Shown: positions 51,671 to 62,180 of the stretch, piece by piece
Numbering within the stretch: position 1 is the stretch's first letter
Layout of the letters: each line of letters starts with the position of its first letter
Assembly: GCA_009996675.1 (NCBI GenBank)
Contig: JAACZQ010000002.1
Span: 50,882 to 114,881, forward strand
Direction of reading: 5' to 3'
Source of the DNA: Chitinophagaceae bacterium
GTDB lineage: Bacteria; Bacteroidota; Bacteroidia; Chitinophagales; Chitinophagaceae
Length of the DNA stretch: 64,000 nucleotides
Program-made: the position numbers and the translations under genes
Notes under the pieces: model-generated
Databases searched by the model: none
Seen by the model: the letters and a program-made list of their open reading frames with translations, nothing else
Told to the model about the DNA's origin: nothing

Positions 51671-51699
51671 AAAAAGCGTTGCCATGGCAACGCTTTTTT
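51668..51699. terminator. bidirectional terminator
   Basis: AAAAAAAGCGTTGCCATGGCAACGCTTTTTTT. Confidence 0.85.
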
Positions 51700-51716
51700 T
51701 ATAATCAGGTATGTGA

Positions 51717-52554
51717 TTAAAGGGATTTGATTAATTCATTAGCCAGTTTCACGTATTCATCGTTCTTGGCTTCGGTAGCCACTTCAGCACATTTGGTTGC
51801 ACTGGTTTTGGCACCTACTTTATCACCCATCGCTTTTTGAATCTTGGCTTTCAGCAGGAAAAGCCAGAAACCCTGTGGATTGGCTTCTGTAGCCTTGGTA
51901 GCATTTACCAATGCCTTATTCAGATCTTTGTCCCACTCAAAAATTGGCAGCAGCCTGGTAAACAGCAGGATTTACTTTTTCGACAGCAAGTGCCTTTTCA
52001 ATCTGTGCACGTAAACGGTCTTTTACATTGGTGCTAACCGGAATACGTACCAGGGTAGTACCCCAGATCAGTTGTAACTCACAGGTTTCATTCCCCACAT
52101 TGGCAATCTGCATGGTGAATGTTTCTGTAGCAGCAGCAGCTTTATCGGCTTTTACTTTGAAGCGTACCACATCTTCCGCTTCTTTATAACCATCAGTTCC
52201 CCAGTTGTTCAGTCCTTTATTGATGATTACTTCCCAGTTGTCCTTGCCAGGGATGGTGTATAAAACATAAGAACCGGTATCCAGGGTTTTGCCGCCAATG
52301 GTTACATTGTCGGTAAACTTCAGGCGGGTTGCTGCATTCGCACCTGTGCGCCAGAGCTTATTTAATGGTGCGAGGTCGCTATTGTCTTTTAACAATGAAC
52401 GGCCATTGATATTCGGACGGGAATAGGTTACTTCAATCGTTCCCATACCAAAAGCCTGTGTCAATTTTTGTGTAGTACTGGGCTGAGGCATATTTACCTG
52501 AGCGAAACCAGTGAGGCTGCAAAGTGTTGCGGCCAGCATCAATAATTTTTTCAT
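51717..52554 (-). pseudogene. DUF2911 domain protein, interrupted by a single frameshift
   Basis: ORF 52554..51937 ends at AANF*; DKDLNKALVNATKATEANPQGFWLFLLKAKIQKAMGDKVGA... continues in another frame to 51717. Confidence 0.85.
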
Positions 52555-52631
52555 ACAGTGTATCGTTTTAGCTGCACAAATTTACCTGATTCCGGTGGTT
52601 CCGGGATTACGTTCATCATATTTTTTAGCCT

Positions 52632-53537
52632 TCAGGCTTTCCGGAATGCCGGGTGAAACTGTTGCAGGGTATTGCGCAGAAAATCGCGGTCGAGGTGGGT
52701 GTAAATTTCCGTAGTGGTAATACTTTCATGTCCCAGCATCTCCTGTACTGCCCGTAAATCTGCTCCACCTTCTACCAGGTGTGTGGCAAAAGAGTGACGG
52801 AATGTATGCGGAGAAATATTTTTGGTGATGCCCGCTTTTACAGCCAGGTCCTTGATGATGTAAAAAATCATCACACGGCTCAATCCCTTTCCGCTTTTGT
52901 TCAGAAATAAAATGTCTTCCTGATCCTTGACCTGTGGCTGGTGTACCCGGATCTGATCTTTGTATATACGGATGTATTTAACCGCATCGGAACCAATCGG
53001 AACCAATCGCTCTTTATTACCCTTTCCAATCACACGGATAAAACCCACATCCAGGTACAGGCAGGAAATGCGCAGTCCTACTACTTCGCTGACACGCAAC
53101 CCACAACTGTACATGGTTTCCAGTATGGCGCGGTTGCGGCCACCTTCCGGACTGCCCAGTTCGATGGCATTGATGATGCGTTCTATTTCATCAAAACCCA
53201 GTGTGTCGGGTAATTTGCGTTTGGTTTTGGGTGTTTCCAGCAGGGCAGAAGGGTCTTGCTGGATCACCTGTTCGGTTAAGAGGTATTTGTAGAAGCTGCG
53301 AATACCCGATACCATACGGGCCTGCGATGTAGCGGTCATGCCCAGTTCACCCACCCATTTCACAAAAGTCTGTAAGTCTTTTAATGTTAAGTCGCCCGGC
53401 GCTTTTCCAGGACCCCATTGCTCCAAAAAATCGGTGAGTTTGGCAACATCCCGTAAATAGGCCATCACCGAATGATCACTCAGCGATTTTTCCAGTTGTA
53501 AATAGGCTTTATATCCTTTTTTATACGGCTCCCACAT
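52632..53537 (-). CDS. xerD: site-specific tyrosine recombinase XerD-like
   Basis: YSCGLRVSEVVGL, PHTFRHSFATHLVEGGADLRAVQEMLGHESITTTEIYTHL. Confidence 0.92.
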   Translation of the reverse strand: MWEPYKKGYKAYLQLEKSLSDHSVMAYLRDVAKLTDFLEQWGPGKAPGDLTLKDLQTFVKWVGELGMTATSQARMVSGIRSFYKYLLTEQVIQQDPSALLETPKTKRKLPDTLGFDEIERIINAIELGSPEGGRNRAILETMYSCGLRVSEVVGLRISCLYLDVGFIRVIGKGNKERLVPIGSDAVKYIRIYKDQIRVHQPQVKDQEDILFLNKSGKGLSRVMIFYIIKDLAVKAGITKNISPHTFRHSFATHLVEGGADLRAVQEMLGHESITTTEIYTHLDRDFLRNTLQQFHPAFRKA

Positions 53538-53694
53538 GAACAATCTTGAATGGTGAAGAACAACAAATACCGGTCCGGGATTCAATGGCTCAAATTAGGA
53601 TATTTTCAATGGAATACTGATTTTGAAATTGCCTTTGGCTATAAGCTACTGATAGCCGATATTGCGGAGGTATAACCCATTATTTCAGACAGAC

Positions 53695-54192
53695 ATGCAG
53701 GTAAATCTCCGCTCCTTCAAACAACGCGTTCGTCACCATAAACAAAGACTCAAACGGTTTCTGGGTAAAATTGAAAAGAATCCGCCGCGCCGACTGGATA
53801 AGCTGGCTGAAGAAATCAGTGTGGAAGTATGGAAGGAAGTGGACTGTCTTAGTTGTGCCAACTGTTGTAAAACCATGAGTCCGACATTCACCAAAAAAGA
53901 CATCAGCCGCATCTCCGATCACCTGGGCATGTCTGCAGAAGAGTTTCGGGAGAAGTGGTTGTATTTTGACGAAGAAGATGGCGACTGGATGAATAAAAAA
54001 CAGCCTTGTCAGTTCCTGGACCTGCGCAGTAATATGTGCGCCATTTATGAAGTTAGGCCCGATGATTGTGCCGGATTTCCGCACCTTACCAAAAAGAAAA
54101 TGGTGGAATACATTCATGTACACCAGCAGAATATTGCTTACTGCCCTGCCACTTTTAAAATGGTGGAAAAGATGATGGACCGTATAGGCTGA
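53695..54192 (+). CDS. YkgJ-type cysteine cluster protein
   Basis: CLSCANCCK...KKQPCQFLDLRSNMCAIYEVRPDDCAGFPH. Confidence 0.85.
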   Translation: MQVNLRSFKQRVRHHKQRLKRFLGKIEKNPPRRLDKLAEEISVEVWKEVDCLSCANCCKTMSPTFTKKDISRISDHLGMSAEEFREKWLYFDEEDGDWMNKKQPCQFLDLRSNMCAIYEVRPDDCAGFPHLTKKKMVEYIHVHQQNIAYCPATFKMVEKMMDRIG

Positions 54193-55047
54193 TCAGCCTA
54201 GGATTACCGAAGTCATGGATATGGATCCCATTACTGTTTTATCATTGAAAAAAGCCAGCTGATCGCTGTCTTGCTGCAATCCCAGTGTATACAGGAGTGG
54301 AATAAAGTGTTCCGGTGTGGGAACGGATTGCTGGATGGCAGCTCCCAGTTGCTGGTATTGCCATAACTGATCGTGACGGCCCTCGGTGATCAATGTTTTT
54401 AGGACGGCATTGGCTTCCTCTGCCCAGTCAAACCCTGCATCTTTCATCCGCCAGTTGATCACACGCAGGTTATGTACCATATTCCCGCTGCCAATAATCA
54501 GCACCCCTTTGTATCGGAGTGCCTGTAGTTCACGGGCGAGTTCATAATGCCATTGGGGTTTTTGCGTATGATCCATACTCATTTCCAGTACGGGGATATT
54601 GGCAAGTGGATAGAAATGTTTCAGAATACTCCAGCTGCCATGATCAAATCCCCAGGAAAGATCTTCCATCACCGGGGTTGATTGAATGATCGCTGCGGTT
54701 TCCCTGGCCAATGCAGGATCTCCGGGTGCCGGGTATTCAACTTCAAACAAAGCCTGCGGGAAACCATAAAAATCATGAATGGTGGCCGGTTTTTCCATGG
54801 CTGTAATAAAAGTGCCCCGGGTTTCCCAATGGGCAGATATGCATAAGATGGCTTTGGGTACCGGAATACTACTGCCAATAAGTTGCCAACCCCGTGCAAA
54901 TTCATTGGCTTCAATAGCATTCATGGGACTGCCATGCCCCACAAACAAAACCGGCATGCGTTGTGTTTGCGGGAAATTGGCTGTGAGTTTGCGCAGAAAA
55001 GTGAGGGTTTCCATGGGGTGTGATTTAAAGCGACCAACCGGTTGCAT
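54193..55047 (-). CDS. 4,5-DOPA dioxygenase extradiol (LigB family)
   Basis: PVLFVGHGSPMNAIE, CISAHWETRGTFIT, FDHGSWSILKHFYP. Confidence 0.9.
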   Translation of the reverse strand: MQPVGRFKSHPMETLTFLRKLTANFPQTQRMPVLFVGHGSPMNAIEANEFARGWQLIGSSIPVPKAILCISAHWETRGTFITAMEKPATIHDFYGFPQALFEVEYPAPGDPALARETAAIIQSTPVMEDLSWGFDHGSWSILKHFYPLANIPVLEMSMDHTQKPQWHYELARELQALRYKGVLIIGSGNMVHNLRVINWRMKDAGFDWAEEANAVLKTLITEGRHDQLWQYQQLGAAIQQSVPTPEHFIPLLYTLGLQQDSDQLAFFNDKTVMGSISMTSVILG

Positions 55048-55053
55048 TCTTGC

Positions 55054-55410
55054 TTAAAAATACACATCTTCAAACAAGAAAATCTCAGTAACCTGGTGTG
55101 AACAGACCGTAATGGCCAGAACATCAAAACGGATGAGCTTGTAATGGGGCTGCTGCTGTAAGAAAATATCGGCGGCCTGTTGCATCCGCATCATTTTTTG
55201 CCGGGTCACGGCTTGTTCCGGATATCCGTAGGAAAGGTTGGTACGGGTCTTGACTTCAATGAAATGCAGGCAGGACTCTTTACAGGCAACCAGGTCAATT
55301 TCCAGTCGCCCCGAGCGCCAGTTGCGGTGCAGTATGGAGAAGCCTTTTTGTGCCAGCCACCTGGCTGCAATGGCTTCACCCAATCGTCCGGTGGTAATAT
55401 GACTATACAT
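55054..55410 (-). CDS. YraN/UPF0102 family endonuclease-like protein
   Basis: TGRLGEAIAARWLAQKGFSILHRNWRSGRLEIDLVA...FIEVKTR. Confidence 0.9.
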   Translation of the reverse strand: MYSHITTGRLGEAIAARWLAQKGFSILHRNWRSGRLEIDLVACKESCLHFIEVKTRTNLSYGYPEQAVTRQKMMRMQQAADIFLQQQPHYKLIRFDVLAITVCSHQVTEIFLFEDVYF

Positions 55411-55466
55411 ATCGTTAAAATTGAAGGTTTGTATATCAGTTTGGGTAGATTCAGCGTTATTGCTGT

Positions 55467-56708
55467 ATGGACCAGGATTTGCGTGATATACGGCTAACCG
55501 GACTGAAAGGTAAGGTACAGCATTACGGATGGGGCGGAGTTGATTACCTGCCTGCTTTATTGGGGGTGGCCAATCCCGGGCGGGAGCCATTTGCAGAGTA
55601 CTGGATGGGATCGCATCCCCTGGGAAATGCATTGCTGCCGGAAATCGGGGAGGGGATTACACTGGGCGACTGGATTGCCCGCCACCCGGAGCGGACTTTA
55701 TCGCAGCCGGTATTCCGGCAATTTGGGGGGCTTCCTTTTTTATTGAAAATATTGGATGTCCGCGAAATGCTTTCGATACAGGTGCATCCCACCCGGGACG
55801 CAGCTGCGGCTGGTTATGCAGATGAGGAAGCCCGGGGTATCCCGCTGAATGCCCATAACCGAAATTATAAAGACACCAACCATAAACCAGAGATAATGCT
55901 GGCTATCAGTGAGTTCTGGTTGTTACATGGATTTAAAGAATTATCTCAGATAGAGCTCATATTAGATTCAGTACCAGAGTTTAATGTCTTTTTACCACTT
56001 TTCCGCAAAGAAGGCTTTAAAAGTCTGTACCAGTTTGTAATGGAGATGGATCAGTCCGATTTGGATGTGCTCTTCCTGCCACTGGTTAAACGGGAAATTC
56101 GTATGAAGCGGGAGGGATTGCTGGATCGTTCGCAGCCGGGCTGGTGGGTAGCCAAATTGTTTGAAGGCAAAACGGAGATCAAAACCATCGACCGGGGTAT
56201 TTTCTCTATTTACTGTTTCAATATCGTTCAACTACAACCCGGTGAAGGCATTTTTCAGGCCGCGGGTATTCCGCATGCTTATCTCGAGGGACAAAATGTG
56301 GAACTGATGTCGAACAGTGATAATGTGCTGCGGGGCGGACTTACCAATAAACACATTGATGTACCCGAATTACTCAAACATATTTCTTTTGAAGCGGTAA
56401 AACCGGTCATACTCAAAGGAGAAGCTGTGCTGGATGGAGAGCGCGTATTCCATTGTCCGGTTCCCGATTTCAGCATAGCACAGATTCAGGGATCAGCAGG
56501 TTACCATTACCAAAGCTCCGCTCAGACCATCGAAATATGGGTGGTTACCGAAGGGGCATTTGTGGTGAACCAGGAACGTGTGATTCGTCAGGGTGAAGCC
56601 GTAGTCGTTTTCCCCGGATTCACCTATTCGCTTAACTCTTCCGGACCGGCTGTTTTATACCGTGCATTTGTTCCCATTACTGTTAATCCACAGCATGAGG
56701 AAAATTGA
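55467..56708 (+). CDS. manA: mannose-6-phosphate isomerase, class I
   Basis: VQHYGWGG, FAEYWMGSHPLGNA, LSIQVHPTRDAAAAGY, NSDNVLRGGLTNKHID. Confidence 0.93.
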   Translation: MDQDLRDIRLTGLKGKVQHYGWGGVDYLPALLGVANPGREPFAEYWMGSHPLGNALLPEIGEGITLGDWIARHPERTLSQPVFRQFGGLPFLLKILDVREMLSIQVHPTRDAAAAGYADEEARGIPLNAHNRNYKDTNHKPEIMLAISEFWLLHGFKELSQIELILDSVPEFNVFLPLFRKEGFKSLYQFVMEMDQSDLDVLFLPLVKREIRMKREGLLDRSQPGWWVAKLFEGKTEIKTIDRGIFSIYCFNIVQLQPGEGIFQAAGIPHAYLEGQNVELMSNSDNVLRGGLTNKHIDVPELLKHISFEAVKPVILKGEAVLDGERVFHCPVPDFSIAQIQGSAGYHYQSSAQTIEIWVVTEGAFVVNQERVIRQGEAVVVFPGFTYSLNSSGPAVLYRAFVPITVNPQHEEN

Positions 56709-56747
56709 ACCGGGCTTTTTGGATTTTCAACCTATTTTTGTATCGAA

Positions 56748-57323
56748 ATGTTCCATCAAATGAAAATCAATAAGTCTCTTCTGATCGCTTTGGGTTTAAC
56801 CGTATTATTGAGTTCCGTATACCGCATTGTGCCCGATCGTCCATTGGGTTTTGCTCCACAGATTGCCATCGCACTCTTTGGAGGTGCTTTCTTTGTTAAA
56901 AACAAAAAATGGGCTTTTGCGCTGCCACTGCTTTCGATGTTCCTCTCTGATCTGCTGTACCAGGCTATGTATGTGGCCGGTTATACAGATATCCAGGGCT
57001 TTTACAGCGGACAATGGGTGAATTACCTGTTGTTTACTGGTCTTACTGCATTTGGCTTCCTGCTGAATTCCCGTAAAGTGATACAGGTAATTGGCGCTGC
57101 ACTGGCTGCCCCCACCGCTTATTTCCTGACATCGAATTTCCTGGTATGGATTGGTAACGGCGGTTATGGTCGTCCCAAAACATTCAGCGGACTGATGCAG
57201 TGTTATGCCGATGGTATTCCTTTTTATGGTAACAGCGTAGTCGCTACACTGGTATTCGCCGGTATGCTGTTTGGCGGGTTCTTACTGATTGAAAAGAAAT
57301 CGGTATCAAGCCAACAAGCTTAA
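56748..57323 (+). CDS. DUF6580-like integral membrane protein
   Basis: Multi-TM ORF with RPLGFAPQIAIALFGGAFF. Confidence 0.65.
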   Translation: MFHQMKINKSLLIALGLTVLLSSVYRIVPDRPLGFAPQIAIALFGGAFFVKNKKWAFALPLLSMFLSDLLYQAMYVAGYTDIQGFYSGQWVNYLLFTGLTAFGFLLNSRKVIQVIGAALAAPTAYFLTSNFLVWIGNGGYGRPKTFSGLMQCYADGIPFYGNSVVATLVFAGMLFGGFLLIEKKSVSSQQA

Positions 57324-57342
57324 TATTGCCTCTAACATACTC

Positions 57343-57379
57343 AAAGAAAAGGCTTCCCAACAGGAAGCCTTTTCTTTTT
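57343..57379. terminator. bidirectional terminator
   Basis: AAAGAAAAGGCTTCC ... GGAAGCCTTTTCTTT. Confidence 0.85.
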
Positions 57380-57400
57380 GATCCGTTTTCAATCATGCGT

Positions 57401-57886
57401 TCAGGCGCCATGTATTTCCTGCTCGTAGACCGTATCAACCAATAAGTCAGTACCATCTGCTGCCTGAGTGGCCAGTTCATCACAGCGGTTGTTGTAAGGG
57501 TTATCGGCATGCCCCTTCACCCACACAAACCGGATACGGAAATGTTTGGCAATCTGGTGGTAACGCAGCCAGAGATCTTTGTTTTTCTTACCACCCTTAA
57601 AGTCGGTTCGGATCCAGTTATCCAGCCATTTCTTTTCAACACTGTTTACGATATACTGACTATCGGTATAAATACTGAGGGGAATATTCTTTCGGGTGAG
57701 GGATTCCAATGCTACAATCACCGCCAGTAATTCCATCCGGTTATTGGTAGTGAGCCGGTATCCGGCCGAAAATTCCTTGCGCTGTTCTCCCCAGAGCATC
57801 ACAATACCATAACCACCCGGACCGGGATTGCCTCTTGCTGCACCATCGGTATAAATGATCAGTTGGTGGGCTGCTGCTTGACTCAT
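57401..57886 (-). CDS. rnhA: ribonuclease HI
   Basis: IYTDGAARGNPGPGGYG, TTNNRMELLAVI, YTDSQYIVN. Confidence 0.95.
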   Translation of the reverse strand: MSQAAAHQLIIYTDGAARGNPGPGGYGIVMLWGEQRKEFSAGYRLTTNNRMELLAVIVALESLTRKNIPLSIYTDSQYIVNSVEKKWLDNWIRTDFKGGKKNKDLWLRYHQIAKHFRIRFVWVKGHADNPYNNRCDELATQAADGTDLLVDTVYEQEIHGA

Positions 57887-58671
57887 GACAGATAATATGC
57901 CCCCTTCATATACAGTACTGCCTGACCGGCAATAGTTACACGATCTTCCTGTAAACCACACCACAAAGTGCCGCCACGTTTGGATAACTGTTTTGCGTTG
58001 AGGGTATGCTTGCCCAATGCGGCAGCCCAGAAGGGGATGAGTGTTGCATGGGCAGAACCGGTAACCGGATCTTCGCCAATAACCGAATTGGGCACAAAAA
58101 AGCGGGAAACAAAATCAACATCCTTTCCAGGAGCCGTAATAATAATGCCCAGCGTTTCCACCTGGTTCAGGTAGTTGAAATCAGGTACAGCCGCCACTAC
58201 ATCTTCTTCCCGCTCATACACCAGTACATAATCGCGCGAACGTAATACACGGCTTGGTTGTATGGAGAAACCCTGGAGTAATGCATCGGGCGCAACCACC
58301 GGAACAGGCATTCTTGCGGGGAAATTCATTTCCAGTTTATCAGCCTGTCGGGTAACCGTGAGTATACCACTCTTGCAATGAAACTGAATGCTGTTGCCGG
58401 TATAGCCCAGCTCCGTAAAAATAACATAAGCAGTGGCCAGGGTAGGGTGACCGGCCAGATCTATTTCCAGTTCCGGGGTAAACCAGCGGATATCGTATTC
58501 ACCGGGACCTTTGGCTACAAAAAAAGCTGTTTCGGAGAGGTTGTTTTCCATGGCCAGCTGTTGCATGGTTTCGGTGGGCAGCCAGCTTTCTAACGGGCAA
58601 ACAGCGGCAGGATTACCACCGAAAAGATGATCGGTGAAAGCATCAACCGTATAAATAGGATATGACTTCAT
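57883..58671 (-). CDS. PhzF family isomerase
   Basis: YTVDAFTDHLFGGNPAAVCPL, NLSETAFF, EDPVTGSAHATL. Confidence 0.92.
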   Translation of the reverse strand: MKSYPIYTVDAFTDHLFGGNPAAVCPLESWLPTETMQQLAMENNLSETAFFVAKGPGEYDIRWFTPELEIDLAGHPTLATAYVIFTELGYTGNSIQFHCKSGILTVTRQADKLEMNFPARMPVPVVAPDALLQGFSIQPSRVLRSRDYVLVYEREEDVVAAVPDFNYLNQVETLGIIITAPGKDVDFVSRFFVPNSVIGEDPVTGSAHATLIPFWAAALGKHTLNAKQLSKRGGTLWCGLQEDRVTIAGQAVLYMKGAYYLS

Positions 58672-58727
58672 GGGCATAGTCGATTTGATGCAAAGTAAAG
58701 CTTCAGCAGGGATAATGCATGAAAATC

Positions 58728-60356
58728 CTACACCTGAAATACACCTGTCCGCATGGTATCGATCTCCGGGTTGTGATTCGCTGCTGCGATGCCTGCAGCA
58801 ATCAGGTTACGTGTATCGGCCGGATCAATGATTGCATCCACCCATAAGCGGGAAGCAGCATAAAACGGACTGGTCTGTTTGTCGTATCGTTCTTTGATGG
58901 TTTGCAGTAATTCCGATTCCTGTTCCTTGCTTAGTTCTTTGCCCTGATTTTTCATGGCTGATACCTGTATCTGTGCCAGTGTTTTGGCGGCCTGATCGCC
59001 ACCCATCACTGCAATGCGTGCCGATGGCCAGGCATAAATAAAACGCGGGTCATACGCTTTACCACACATGGCATAATTGCCCGCCCCGTAACTATTACCT
59101 ACGATAATGGTGATCTTGGGTACTACTGAATTGGCAACAGCATTCACCAGCTTGGCGCCATCTTTGATGATACCACTGTGTTCACTGCGACTGCCTACCA
59201 TAAACCCGGTAACATCCTGCAAAAACACCAATGGAATTTTTTTCTGGTTACAGTTCAGTATGAATCTTGCGGCTTTATCGGCACTGTCATTGTAAATCAC
59301 ACCCCCGATCTGCATTTCACCTTTTTTGTTTTTACAGACCAGGCGCTGATTGGCTACAATACCCACTGCCCAGCCCTGTATACGGGCATAGCCACAGAGA
59401 ATGGTCTTACCATAGTCGGGCTTGAACTGATCAAATACACTGTCGTCCACAATTCTTTCAATGATCTCAAGCATATCATAGGGCTTGAGATTTCCTTCGG
59501 GGATGATGCTGTATAATGATTCCGGATTTTTTTTGGGTGCCAATGCAGGTATATGACTGAATCCTGCAGATGCCGGAGCCGCCAGCTTGTTCATGATTTT
59601 TTTGATGTGGTCGAGACAGGCTTGTTCCGTATCAAATTTATAATCGGCGATACCACTGATTTCGGTATGGGTAACAGCGCCACCCAGGGTTTCATTATCA
59701 ATTTCTTCCCCAATGGCTGCTTTAACGAGATAAGCGCCTGCCAGGAAGATACTGCCATTGCCTTCCACCATCAGGGTTTCATCGCTCATGATCGGCAGAT
59801 AGGCGCCACCGGCCACACAGGCACCCATGACGGCAGCAATCTGTGTAATACCCATGGCACTCATGCGGGCATTGTTGCGGAATATGCGGCCAAAATGTTC
59901 TTTGTCGGGAAATATTTCATCCTGCATAGGCAGGTAAACACCGGCACTATCCACGAGATAAATAATGGGCAGCTTATTTTCCATGGCAATTTCCTGCATA
60001 CGCAGGTTTTTCTTGCCGGTGATCGGGAACCAGGCACCTGCTTTAACAGTCTGGTCATTGGCCACAATCACACATTGTCTGCCACTGATATAGCCAATAC
60101 CGGCAACGGTACCCCCGGCCGGACAACCACCTTCCTGCTCATACATGTCATAGCCGGCAAAAGCACCGATTTCAATAAACGGCCGATCCGCATCGCAGAG
60201 ATAGCTGATCCGTTCGCGGGCAGTGAGTTTGTTTCTCTCCCGCTGCTTTTCAATCGCTTTTTTACCGCCCCCCAGTTTAATCGTCTCCAGTTTCTGCTGC
60301 GTATTACGCCAGGCAAGCTTCATCCAGTCTTCATTGCGATTTGATTCCATATCCAT
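58728..60356 (-). CDS. acyl-CoA carboxylase subunit beta (methylcrotonyl/propionyl-CoA carboxylase type)
   Basis: LTARERISYLCD, GAFAGYDMYEQEGGCPAGGTVAGIGYI, FMVGSRSEHSGIIKDGAK. Confidence 0.93.
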   Translation of the reverse strand: MDMESNRNEDWMKLAWRNTQQKLETIKLGGGKKAIEKQRERNKLTARERISYLCDADRPFIEIGAFAGYDMYEQEGGCPAGGTVAGIGYISGRQCVIVANDQTVKAGAWFPITGKKNLRMQEIAMENKLPIIYLVDSAGVYLPMQDEIFPDKEHFGRIFRNNARMSAMGITQIAAVMGACVAGGAYLPIMSDETLMVEGNGSIFLAGAYLVKAAIGEEIDNETLGGAVTHTEISGIADYKFDTEQACLDHIKKIMNKLAAPASAGFSHIPALAPKKNPESLYSIIPEGNLKPYDMLEIIERIVDDSVFDQFKPDYGKTILCGYARIQGWAVGIVANQRLVCKNKKGEMQIGGVIYNDSADKAARFILNCNQKKIPLVFLQDVTGFMVGSRSEHSGIIKDGAKLVNAVANSVVPKITIIVGNSYGAGNYAMCGKAYDPRFIYAWPSARIAVMGGDQAAKTLAQIQVSAMKNQGKELSKEQESELLQTIKERYDKQTSPFYAASRLWVDAIIDPADTRNLIAAGIAAANHNPEIDTMRTGVFQV

Positions 60357-60478
60357 ATACGAACAATTGTTAGTTTACAAAGATAGGGGTATGTGAATGC
60401 ATAAAGGCATTTATTCATGCAGACATAATACCCAAACAAATAGCGCTGATGACGAATTTCTGTTATTTTTAAGAAGCT

Positions 60479-62119
60479 ATGTCGTACGATATCATCATTA
60501 TTGGTGCAGGTTCTGCCGGTTCGGTACTGGCCAATCGCCTTACGGAAGATACCGATTGTAAGGTATTATTGCTGGAAGCAGGGGGCGCCGATACCCGACG
60601 GGAAATACATATACCCGGAGCTTATACCCGTTTGAATCATACGGAAGTTGACTGGTCGTTCTGGACCGTACCACAGGCTTATGCAGATCAGCGCCGGCTC
60701 TATGTGCCGCGGGGCAAAACCCTGGGAGGCAGCAGTTCAACCAATGCCATGGCATATGTACGCGGTAATCGTGCAGATTTTGATGAATGGGCCGGCATGG
60801 GTAATGCAGGCTGGTCATACGAGGAGGTCTTACCCTATTTTGTGAGATCGGAACACAATGAGCAATTTGGCGGGCCTTTCCATGGATGGGGCGGCTTATT
60901 GAATGTTACCCAATCCTATCAGCCCAGCGATGCAGCGCAGTATTTTTTGGATGCCTGTGCAGCAGCAGGTATTCCCCGGAACGACGATTATAACGGACCA
61001 GATCAATTGGGGGCCTCCTTATTACAGTTTACCATCAAAGACAACCGGCGGCAAAGCACCGCCACCGCTTTTTTAAAGCCCGCTTTGAAACGCAGAAACC
61101 TCACGGTAAGAACACAGGCACAGGTTAGCCAGATACTGATTGAAAACGGGAGAGCAGTAGGGGTGGAAGTATTACTCGCCAATGGAAGACATGAGCGTAT
61201 TAATTGTACCGACCAGGTGGTACTTGCGGCAGGTGCCATACAATCACCCCAATTGCTAATGCTATCGGGTATAGGTGATCCGGTGGAACTGGGTAAACAG
61301 GGAATAGATGTCCTGCATGCCTTGCCAGGTGTGGGGAAAAACCTGCAGGATCATGTCTGGTCGGGCGTAAGTGCCTTTACCAATATCCCTACTGCCAATG
61401 CCATCCTCGCACCCATGTCCATGGCCAAAGCCTTATTGCAATACCTTTTCTTAAAAAAAGGCCCGCTGGGTAATAGTCCCCTCGAAGCCAATGCCTTCCT
61501 GAATCTTTCCGGTACGGGAGAAAGACCGGATACACAGTTTCATTTTGCACCCATTGCCATAGCGCCGGATTACAGTACGGATATGTATAACCTCAAGACT
61601 TTCCCCCGCAACAGCGGTATAGGTATCATGAGCGTGCTTTTACATCCGTTCAGCCGTGGCTATATCGGACTTAAAACTTCCAATCCCAAAGACGCACCTT
61701 TAATACAACCCAATGTACTGTCCGATCCCAGAGACCTGCCCATACTCCGGGCGGGCTTACGCAAAGCCATAGAGCTGATGCACAGCGATGCCTTGCGTGC
61801 CATTTGTCCGGATGGCTTTCACCTCCCCGCCGCTGCAGAAACCGATGCCGACCTGGATGCCCATATCCGTAAAAGCCTGGAAACCCTGTACCACCCGGTT
61901 GGAACCTGTAAAATGGGAACAGATAACCTGTCGGTGGTAGATCCCGACTTAAACGTACATGGTATACGTGGACTGCGGGTAGCCGATGCGTCTGTTATGC
62001 CCACGCTGGTATCGGGTAATACCAATGCCGCCACTATCATGATTGCAGAGAAAGCTTCAGATCTGATCCGTAACTTGCCGCCCTTACACCCAGTATCTGC
62101 AGGTAATACCCTGACATGA
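60479..62119 (+). CDS. GMC family oxidoreductase (choline dehydrogenase-like)
   Basis: [40 protein letters not shown]-term [20 protein letters not shown]. Confidence 0.95.
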   Translation: MSYDIIIIGAGSAGSVLANRLTEDTDCKVLLLEAGGADTRREIHIPGAYTRLNHTEVDWSFWTVPQAYADQRRLYVPRGKTLGGSSSTNAMAYVRGNRADFDEWAGMGNAGWSYEEVLPYFVRSEHNEQFGGPFHGWGGLLNVTQSYQPSDAAQYFLDACAAAGIPRNDDYNGPDQLGASLLQFTIKDNRRQSTATAFLKPALKRRNLTVRTQAQVSQILIENGRAVGVEVLLANGRHERINCTDQVVLAAGAIQSPQLLMLSGIGDPVELGKQGIDVLHALPGVGKNLQDHVWSGVSAFTNIPTANAILAPMSMAKALLQYLFLKKGPLGNSPLEANAFLNLSGTGERPDTQFHFAPIAIAPDYSTDMYNLKTFPRNSGIGIMSVLLHPFSRGYIGLKTSNPKDAPLIQPNVLSDPRDLPILRAGLRKAIELMHSDALRAICPDGFHLPAAAETDADLDAHIRKSLETLYHPVGTCKMGTDNLSVVDPDLNVHGIRGLRVADASVMPTLVSGNTNAATIMIAEKASDLIRNLPPLHPVSAGNTLT

Positions 62120-62180
62120 TTTATTGTGTGTCGTATACACATTAATTGTGTATTTTAGCAAAATCTAAACTCGCTTGATT

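Noticed and set aside
52985-53008. Tandem cggaaccaat x2
   Set aside because: Lies inside xerD and encodes the normal ERLVPIGSDAV segment; coincidental codon repeat
59553-60344. 263 aa plus-strand ORF antisense to the carboxylase beta subunit
   Set aside because: Shadow ORF; sense strand clearly coding
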